Program-made: the position numbers and the translations under genes
In this document: in pieces, positions 57,201-64,000 of the stretch
Position numbering within the stretch: the first letter of the stretch is position 1
Layout of the letters: each line of letters begins with the position of its first letter
Notes under the pieces: generated by a model
The model's database searches: none
What the model was told of the DNA's origin: nothing
What the model saw: only the letters and a program-made list of their open reading frames with translations
NCBI GenBank assembly: GCA_023935145.1
Contig: JALCZK010000215.1
Coordinates: 1-64,000 of the forward strand
Direction of reading: 5' to 3'
Origin: Bretschneidera sinensis
Lineage: Eukaryota > Streptophyta > Magnoliopsida > Brassicales > Akaniaceae
DNA: 64,000 bases

Positions 57201-57508
57201 CCCTTTTTACCCCTACTTTTTTCTTGAGCCACTTTAGCAATCAAGCGCGCCTCCGCAGTCAAGCGATCGTTACTACCGACAAGGGACTGGTCATGGGCGA
57301 AAATGTACCGGATTGCCTCGCGCCGTAGCGGGATCGGTTTACCCTATTATGCTCCGCTTTTTCAGGGACAAAATCTTGTGCGTCGAAGGTTTCCTGGTCT
57401 TTTCTCAACCGGAGTTGTCGTTTTCGGAGGTGGGGGACCACTGGGAAGTCCTCGTGTGCGTCGGTCGAAGTCCACCTGCTTATATTCAGAGACCACCCAT
57501 CACCTGAC

Positions 57509-57607
57509 GGGTACCGGATCCCATCAGAACTCCGCAGTTAAGCGTGCTTGGGCGAGAGTAGTACTAGGATGGGTGACCTCCTGGGAAGTCCTCGTGTTGC
57601 CACCCTC
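57509..57607 (+). pseudogene. 5S rRNA, S allele
   Basis: Unit 140 (57239-57645), T7. Confidence 0.9.
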
Positions 57608-57915
57608 CCCTTTTTACCCCTATTTTTTTCTTGAGCCACTTTAGCAATCAAGCGCGCCTCCGCAGTCAAGCGATCGTTACTACCGACAAGGGACTGGTCA
57701 TGGGCGAAAATGTACCGGATTGCCTCGCGCCGTAGCGGGATCGGTTTACCCTATTATGCTCCGCTTTTTCAGGGACAAAATCTTGTGCGTCGAAGGTTTC
57801 CTGGTCTTTTCTCAACCGGAGTTGTCGTTTTCGGAGGTGGGGGACCACTGGGAAGTCCTCGTGTGCGTCGGTCGAAGTCCACCTGCTTATATTCAGAGAC
57901 CACCCATCACCTGAC

Positions 57916-58014
57916 GGGTACCGGATCCCATCAGAACTCCGCAGTTAAGCGTGCTTGGGCGAGAGTAGTACTAGGATGGGTGACCTCCTGGGAAGTCCTC
58001 GTGTTGCCACCCTC
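57916..58014 (+). pseudogene. 5S rRNA, S allele
   Basis: Unit 141 (57646-58052), T6. Confidence 0.9.
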
Positions 58015-58322
58015 CCCTTTTTACCCCTACTTTTTTCTTGAGCCACTTTAGCAATCAAGCGCGCCTCCGCAGTCAAGCGATCGTTACTACCGACAAGGGA
58101 CTGGTCATGGGCGAAAATGTACCGGATTGCCTCGCGCCGTAGCGGGATCGGTTTACCCTATTATGCTCCGCTTTTTCAGGGACAAAATCTTGTGCGTCGA
58201 AGGTTTCCTGGTCTTTTCTCAACCGGAGTTGTCGTTTTCGGAGGTGGGGGACCACTGGGAAGTCCTCGTGTGCGTCGGTCGAAGTCCACCTGCTTATATT
58301 CAGAGACCACCCATCACCTGAC

Positions 58323-58421
58323 GGGTACCGGATCCCATCAGAACTCCGCAGTTAAGCGTGCTTGGGCGAGAGTAGTACTAGGATGGGTGACCTCCTGGGA
58401 AGTCCTCGTGTTGCCACCCTC
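58323..58421 (+). pseudogene. 5S rRNA, S allele
   Basis: Unit 142 (58053-58459), T7. Confidence 0.9.
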
Positions 58422-58729
58422 CCCTTTTTACCCCTATTTTTTTCTTGAGCCACTTTAGCAATCAAGCGCGCCTCCGCAGTCAAGCGATCGTTACTACCGA
58501 CAAGGGACTGGTCATGGGCGAAAATGTACCGGATTGCCTCGCGCCGTAGCGGGATCGGTTTACCCTATTATGCTCCGCTTTTTCAGGGACAAAATCTTGT
58601 GCGTCGAAGGTTTCCTGGTCTTTTCTCAACCGGAGTTGTCGTTTTCGGAGGTGGGGGACCACTGGGAAGTCCTCGTGTGCGTCGGTCGAAGTCCACCTGC
58701 TTATATTCAGAGACCACCCATCACCTGAC

Positions 58730-58828
58730 GGGTACCGGATCCCATCAGAACTCCGCAGTTAAGCGTGCTTGGGCGAGAGTAGTACTAGGATGGGTGACCT
58801 CCTGGGAAGTCCTCGTGTTGCCACCCTC
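58730..58828 (+). pseudogene. 5S rRNA, S allele
   Basis: Unit 143 (58460-58866), T6. Confidence 0.9.
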
Positions 58829-59136
58829 CCCTTTTTACCCCTACTTTTTTCTTGAGCCACTTTAGCAATCAAGCGCGCCTCCGCAGTCAAGCGATCGTTA
58901 CTACCGACAAGGGACTGGTCATGGGCGAAAATGTACCGGATTGCCTCGCGCCGTAGCGGGATCGGTTTACCCTATTATGCTCCGCTTTTTCAGGGACAAA
59001 ATCTTGTGCGTCGAAGGTTTCCTGGTCTTTTCTCAACCGGAGTTGTCGTTTTCGGAGGTGGGGGACCACTGGGAAGTCCTCGTGTGCGTCGGTCGAAGTC
59101 CACCTGCTTATATTCAGAGACCACCCATCACCTGAC

Positions 59137-59235
59137 GGGTACCGGATCCCATCAGAACTCCGCAGTTAAGCGTGCTTGGGCGAGAGTAGTACTAGGATGG
59201 GTGACCTCCTGGGAAGTCCTCGTGTTGCCACCCTC
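59137..59235 (+). pseudogene. 5S rRNA, S allele
   Basis: Unit 144 (58867-59273), T7. Confidence 0.9.
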
Positions 59236-59543
59236 CCCTTTTTACCCCTATTTTTTTCTTGAGCCACTTTAGCAATCAAGCGCGCCTCCGCAGTCAAGCG
59301 ATCGTTACTACCGACAAGGGACTGGTCATGGGCGAAAATGTACCGGATTGCCTCGCGCCGTAGCGGGATCGGTTTACCCTATTATGCTCCGCTTTTTCAG
59401 GGACAAAATCTTGTGCGTCGAAGGTTTCCTGGTCTTTTCTCAACCGGAGTTGTCGTTTTCGGAGGTGGGGGACCACTGGGAAGTCCTCGTGTGCGTCGGT
59501 CGAAGTCCACCTGCTTATATTCAGAGACCACCCATCACCTGAC

Positions 59544-59642
59544 GGGTACCGGATCCCATCAGAACTCCGCAGTTAAGCGTGCTTGGGCGAGAGTAGTACT
59601 AGGATGGGTGACCTCCTGGGAAGTCCTCGTGTTGCCACCCTC
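59544..59642 (+). pseudogene. 5S rRNA, S allele
   Basis: Unit 145 (59274-59680), T6. Confidence 0.9.
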
Positions 59643-59950
59643 CCCTTTTTACCCCTACTTTTTTCTTGAGCCACTTTAGCAATCAAGCGCGCCTCCGCAG
59701 TCAAGCGATCGTTACTACCGACAAGGGACTGGTCATGGGCGAAAATGTACCGGATTGCCTCGCGCCGTAGCGGGATCGGTTTACCCTATTATGCTCCGCT
59801 TTTTCAGGGACAAAATCTTGTGCGTCGAAGGTTTCCTGGTCTTTTCTCAACCGGAGTTGTCGTTTTCGGAGGTGGGGGACCACTGGGAAGTCCTCGTGTG
59901 CGTCGGTCGAAGTCCACCTGCTTATATTCAGAGACCACCCATCACCTGAC

Positions 59951-60049
59951 GGGTACCGGATCCCATCAGAACTCCGCAGTTAAGCGTGCTTGGGCGAGAG
60001 TAGTACTAGGATGGGTGACCTCCTGGGAAGTCCTCGTGTTGCCACCCTC
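59951..60049 (+). pseudogene. 5S rRNA, S allele
   Basis: Unit 146 (59681-60087), T7. Confidence 0.9.
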
Positions 60050-60357
60050 CCCTTTTTACCCCTATTTTTTTCTTGAGCCACTTTAGCAATCAAGCGCGCC
60101 TCCGCAGTCAAGCGATCGTTACTACCGACAAGGGACTGGTCATGGGCGAAAATGTACCGGATTGCCTCGCGCCGTAGCGGGATCGGTTTACCCTATTATG
60201 CTCCGCTTTTTCAGGGACAAAATCTTGTGCGTCGAAGGTTTCCTGGTCTTTTCTCAACCGGAGTTGTCGTTTTCGGAGGTGGGGGACCACTGGGAAGTCC
60301 TCGTGTGCGTCGGTCGAAGTCCACCTGCTTATATTCAGAGACCACCCATCACCTGAC

Positions 60358-60456
60358 GGGTACCGGATCCCATCAGAACTCCGCAGTTAAGCGTGCTTGG
60401 GCGAGAGTAGTACTAGGATGGGTGACCTCCTGGGAAGTCCTCGTGTTGCCACCCTC
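60358..60456 (+). pseudogene. 5S rRNA, S allele
   Basis: Unit 147 (60088-60494), T6. Confidence 0.9.
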
Positions 60457-60764
60457 CCCTTTTTACCCCTACTTTTTTCTTGAGCCACTTTAGCAATCAA
60501 GCGCGCCTCCGCAGTCAAGCGATCGTTACTACCGACAAGGGACTGGTCATGGGCGAAAATGTACCGGATTGCCTCGCGCCGTAGCGGGATCGGTTTACCC
60601 TATTATGCTCCGCTTTTTCAGGGACAAAATCTTGTGCGTCGAAGGTTTCCTGGTCTTTTCTCAACCGGAGTTGTCGTTTTCGGAGGTGGGGGACCACTGG
60701 GAAGTCCTCGTGTGCGTCGGTCGAAGTCCACCTGCTTATATTCAGAGACCACCCATCACCTGAC

Positions 60765-60863
60765 GGGTACCGGATCCCATCAGAACTCCGCAGTTAAGCG
60801 TGCTTGGGCGAGAGTAGTACTAGGATGGGTGACCTCCTGGGAAGTCCTCGTGTTGCCACCCTC
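60765..60863 (+). pseudogene. 5S rRNA, S allele
   Basis: Unit 148 (60495-60901), T7. Confidence 0.9.
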
Positions 60864-61171
60864 CCCTTTTTACCCCTATTTTTTTCTTGAGCCACTTTAG
60901 CAATCAAGCGCGCCTCCGCAGTCAAGCGATCGTTACTACCGACAAGGGACTGGTCATGGGCGAAAATGTACCGGATTGCCTCGCGCCGTAGCGGGATCGG
61001 TTTACCCTATTATGCTCCGCTTTTTCAGGGACAAAATCTTGTGCGTCGAAGGTTTCCTGGTCTTTTCTCAACCGGAGTTGTCGTTTTCGGAGGTGGGGGA
61101 CCACTGGGAAGTCCTCGTGTGCGTCGGTCGAAGTCCACCTGCTTATATTCAGAGACCACCCATCACCTGAC

Positions 61172-61270
61172 GGGTACCGGATCCCATCAGAACTCCGCAG
61201 TTAAGCGTGCTTGGGCGAGAGTAGTACTAGGATGGGTGACCTCCTGGGAAGTCCTCGTGTTGCCACCCTC
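61172..61270 (+). pseudogene. 5S rRNA, S allele
   Basis: Unit 149 (60902-61308), T6. Confidence 0.9.
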
Positions 61271-61578
61271 CCCTTTTTACCCCTACTTTTTTCTTGAGCC
61301 ACTTTAGCAATCAAGCGCGCCTCCGCAGTCAAGCGATCGTTACTACCGACAAGGGACTGGTCATGGGCGAAAATGTACCGGATTGCCTCGCGCCGTAGCG
61401 GGATCGGTTTACCCTATTATGCTCCGCTTTTTCAGGGACAAAATCTTGTGCGTCGAAGGTTTCCTGGTCTTTTCTCAACCGGAGTTGTCGTTTTCGGAGG
61501 TGGGGGACCACTGGGAAGTCCTCGTGTGCGTCGGTCGAAGTCCACCTGCTTATATTCAGAGACCACCCATCACCTGAC

Positions 61579-61677
61579 GGGTACCGGATCCCATCAGAAC
61601 TCCGCAGTTAAGCGTGCTTGGGCGAGAGTAGTACTAGGATGGGTGACCTCCTGGGAAGTCCTCGTGTTGCCACCCTC
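61579..61677 (+). pseudogene. 5S rRNA, S allele
   Basis: Unit 150 (61309-61715), T7. Confidence 0.9.
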
Positions 61678-61985
61678 CCCTTTTTACCCCTATTTTTTTC
61701 TTGAGCCACTTTAGCAATCAAGCGCGCCTCCGCAGTCAAGCGATCGTTACTACCGACAAGGGACTGGTCATGGGCGAAAATGTACCGGATTGCCTCGCGC
61801 CGTAGCGGGATCGGTTTACCCTATTATGCTCCGCTTTTTCAGGGACAAAATCTTGTGCGTCGAAGGTTTCCTGGTCTTTTCTCAACCGGAGTTGTCGTTT
61901 TCGGAGGTGGGGGACCACTGGGAAGTCCTCGTGTGCGTCGGTCGAAGTCCACCTGCTTATATTCAGAGACCACCCATCACCTGAC

Positions 61986-62084
61986 GGGTACCGGATCCCA
62001 TCAGAACTCCGCAGTTAAGCGTGCTTGGGCGAGAGTAGTACTAGGATGGGTGACCTCCTGGGAAGTCCTCGTGTTGCCACCCTC
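61986..62084 (+). pseudogene. 5S rRNA, S allele
   Basis: Unit 151 (61716-62122), T6. Confidence 0.9.
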
Positions 62085-62392
62085 CCCTTTTTACCCCTAC
62101 TTTTTTCTTGAGCCACTTTAGCAATCAAGCGCGCCTCCGCAGTCAAGCGATCGTTACTACCGACAAGGGACTGGTCATGGGCGAAAATGTACCGGATTGC
62201 CTCGCGCCGTAGCGGGATCGGTTTACCCTATTATGCTCCGCTTTTTCAGGGACAAAATCTTGTGCGTCGAAGGTTTCCTGGTCTTTTCTCAACCGGAGTT
62301 GTCGTTTTCGGAGGTGGGGGACCACTGGGAAGTCCTCGTGTGCGTCGGTCGAAGTCCACCTGCTTATATTCAGAGACCACCCATCACCTGAC

Positions 62393-62491
62393 GGGTACCG
62401 GATCCCATCAGAACTCCGCAGTTAAGCGTGCTTGGGCGAGAGTAGTACTAGGATGGGTGACCTCCTGGGAAGTCCTCGTGTTGCCACCCTC
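62393..62491 (+). pseudogene. 5S rRNA, S allele
   Basis: Unit 152 (62123-62529), T7. Confidence 0.9.
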
Positions 62492-62799
62492 CCCTTTTTA
62501 CCCCTATTTTTTTCTTGAGCCACTTTAGCAATCAAGCGCGCCTCCGCAGTCAAGCGATCGTTACTACCGACAAGGGACTGGTCATGGGCGAAAATGTACC
62601 GGATTGCCTCGCGCCGTAGCGGGATCGGTTTACCCTATTATGCTCCGCTTTTTCAGGGACAAAATCTTGTGCGTCGAAGGTTTCCTGGTCTTTTCTCAAC
62701 CGGAGTTGTCGTTTTCGGAGGTGGGGGACCACTGGGAAGTCCTCGTGTGCGTCGGTCGAAGTCCACCTGCTTATATTCAGAGACCACCCATCACCTGAC

Positions 62800-62898
62800 G
62801 GGTACCGGATCCCATCAGAACTCCGCAGTTAAGCGTGCTTGGGCGAGAGTAGTACTAGGATGGGTGACCTCCTGGGAAGTCCTCGTGTTGCCACCCTC
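62800..62898 (+). pseudogene. 5S rRNA, S allele
   Basis: Unit 153 (62530-62936), T6. Confidence 0.9.
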
Positions 62899-63206
62899 CC
62901 CTTTTTACCCCTACTTTTTTCTTGAGCCACTTTAGCAATCAAGCGCGCCTCCGCAGTCAAGCGATCGTTACTACCGACAAGGGACTGGTCATGGGCGAAA
63001 ATGTACCGGATTGCCTCGCGCCGTAGCGGGATCGGTTTACCCTATTATGCTCCGCTTTTTCAGGGACAAAATCTTGTGCGTCGAAGGTTTCCTGGTCTTT
63101 TCTCAACCGGAGTTGTCGTTTTCGGAGGTGGGGGACCACTGGGAAGTCCTCGTGTGCGTCGGTCGAAGTCCACCTGCTTATATTCAGAGACCACCCATCA
63201 CCTGAC

Positions 63207-63305
63207 GGGTACCGGATCCCATCAGAACTCCGCAGTTAAGCGTGCTTGGGCGAGAGTAGTACTAGGATGGGTGACCTCCTGGGAAGTCCTCGTGTTGCCA
63301 CCCTC
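63207..63305 (+). pseudogene. 5S rRNA, S allele
   Basis: Unit 154 (62937-63343), T7. Confidence 0.9.
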
Positions 63306-63613
63306 CCCTTTTTACCCCTATTTTTTTCTTGAGCCACTTTAGCAATCAAGCGCGCCTCCGCAGTCAAGCGATCGTTACTACCGACAAGGGACTGGTCATG
63401 GGCGAAAATGTACCGGATTGCCTCGCGCCGTAGCGGGATCGGTTTACCCTATTATGCTCCGCTTTTTCAGGGACAAAATCTTGTGCGTCGAAGGTTTCCT
63501 GGTCTTTTCTCAACCGGAGTTGTCGTTTTCGGAGGTGGGGGACCACTGGGAAGTCCTCGTGTGCGTCGGTCGAAGTCCACCTGCTTATATTCAGAGACCA
63601 CCCATCACCTGAC

Positions 63614-63712
63614 GGGTACCGGATCCCATCAGAACTCCGCAGTTAAGCGTGCTTGGGCGAGAGTAGTACTAGGATGGGTGACCTCCTGGGAAGTCCTCGT
63701 GTTGCCACCCTC
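63614..63712 (+). pseudogene. 5S rRNA, S allele
   Basis: Unit 155 (63344-63750), T6. Confidence 0.9.
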
Positions 63713-63750
63713 CCCTTTTTACCCCTACTTTTTTCTTGAGCCACTTTAGC

Positions 63751-64000
63751 AATCAAGCGCGCCTCCGCAGTCAAGCGATCGTTACTACCGACAAGGGACT
63801 GGTCATGGGCGAAAATGTACCGGATTGCCTCGCGCCGTAGCGGGATCGGTTTACCCTATTATGCTCCGCTTTTTCAGGGACAAAATCTTGTGCGTCGAAG
63901 GTTTCCTGGTCTTTTCTCAACCGGAGTTGTCGTTTTCGGAGGTGGGGGACCACTGGGAAGTCCTCGTGTGCGTCGGTCGAAGTCCACCTGCTTATATTCA
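63751..64000 (+). repeat. Partial 5S unit at window edge (unit 156)
   Basis: First 250 bp of a unit: spacer with all three 5S-like fragments, ending just after the TATA-like motif. The 5S segment lies beyond the window, so its allele class is unknown. Confidence 0.95.

Larger units (their letters stand above)
51134..63750 (+). repeat. Dimeric higher-order repeat: 814 bp x 15.5
   Basis: Thirty-one S units alternate strictly T6,T7 in the distal terminator without a break, so the homogenising period here is the dimer. The only other difference seen is C>T at 52779. No full-length allele occurs in this block. Confidence 0.9.
1..64000 (+). repeat. 5S rDNA tandem array, 155 complete units plus a partial one
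   Basis: The window is filled end to end by direct repeats with no other sequence between them. The basic unit is 407 bp, with 427/428-bp units where the 5S-like segment is full length, and 404, 408 and 409-bp units in a short indel-rich patch. Every unit has the same orientation. Most S units are identical apart from the C/T site at unit position 385. Unit 1 is 1-407; other unit coordinates are given in the gene entries. The last unit (63751-64000) stops inside its TATA-like motif, so the array continues beyond both edges. Concerted homogenisation by unequal exchange or gene conversion is known for 5S arrays and fits the pattern. Confidence 0.98.

Noticed and set aside
1..64000. CRISPR array
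   Set aside because: Repeats are 407-428 bp with no unique spacers, and the content is eukaryotic 5S rDNA.
1..64000. Centromeric or other satellite DNA unrelated to rDNA
   Set aside because: Higher-order structure resembles that of satellites, but each unit contains a nearly complete 5S match with promoter and terminator, which settles its identity.
1..64000. 5S-bearing transposons (Cassandra-type TRIM elements or 5S-derived SINEs)
   Set aside because: No primer-binding site, polypurine tract, poly-A tail or target-site duplication was seen. Units are directly adjacent in one orientation without element boundaries.
1..64000. Bacterial or archaeal 5S
   Set aside because: The segment matches the plant 5S consensus and has a Pol III internal promoter and oligo-T terminators, and more than 150 tandem copies would be unheard of in a prokaryote.
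1..64000. A tRNA, snRNA or 35S rDNA insertion between 5S units, as in linked rDNA arrangements
   Set aside because: Unit lengths are constant to within a few bases and no extra sequence was found anywhere in the window.

Overview
The whole 64,000 bp window is one uninterrupted, head-to-tail 5S ribosomal DNA array on the + strand: 155 complete repeat units plus a 250-bp partial unit at the right edge. The 5S-like segment closely matches the seed-plant 5S rRNA consensus as I recall it. It carries the plant-type internal promoter (A box, intermediate element, C box), a TATA-like motif near -28, a C at -1 and oligo-T Pol III terminators. This points to a flowering plant nuclear genome, and the unit-to-unit fidelity suggests a long-read assembly. 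I cannot name the species. I found no protein gene, tRNA, transposon or inversion.

I place unit 1 at 1-407. Each unit holds about 269 bp of spacer and upstream sequence, then the 5S-like segment, then about 38 bp of terminator. Allele classes: S (short, 407-bp unit, 123 copies) lacks 5S nucleotides 5-26 but has an intact internal promoter. L1 (428 bp, 4 copies) is full length but has 7 substitutions relative to the consensus, three of them in the A box. L1d (427 bp, 8 copies) is L1 with a 1-bp spacer deletion. L2 (428 bp, 5 copies) has an L1-like 5' half and an S-like 3' half. L2t (15 copies) is L2 with an extra spacer A>T and, from unit 85 on, a second spacer change C>A. A C/T polymorphism just upstream of the distal terminator makes it T6 or T7 and serves as a unit barcode. 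No unit has a consensus 5S gene, so this array may be largely or wholly pseudogenic, with working 5S genes elsewhere. That is inference.

Layout by barcode: 1-4884, three copies of a 4-unit repeat of S alleles (T6,T7,T7,T6). 4885-21004, L1/L2/L1d cassettes among S units, including a 5373-bp segment present twice in tandem (10259-15631, 15632-21004). 21005-35007, mixed S units with L1d pairs at 3704-bp spacing. 34173-50726, 4-unit modules in which S alternates with L2t, including a 4968-bp tandem duplication (40791-45758, 45759-50726). 51134-63750, only S units, strictly alternating T6/T7 (an 814-bp dimer, 15.5 copies). Units 92-98 (about 37.5-40.1 kb) hold an isolated cluster of small indels that may be assembly error.

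The spacer also contains three collinear, same-strand stretches resembling 5S positions 44-58, 61-84 and 81-111. Each unit may therefore descend from a 5S dimer whose upstream copy has decayed.
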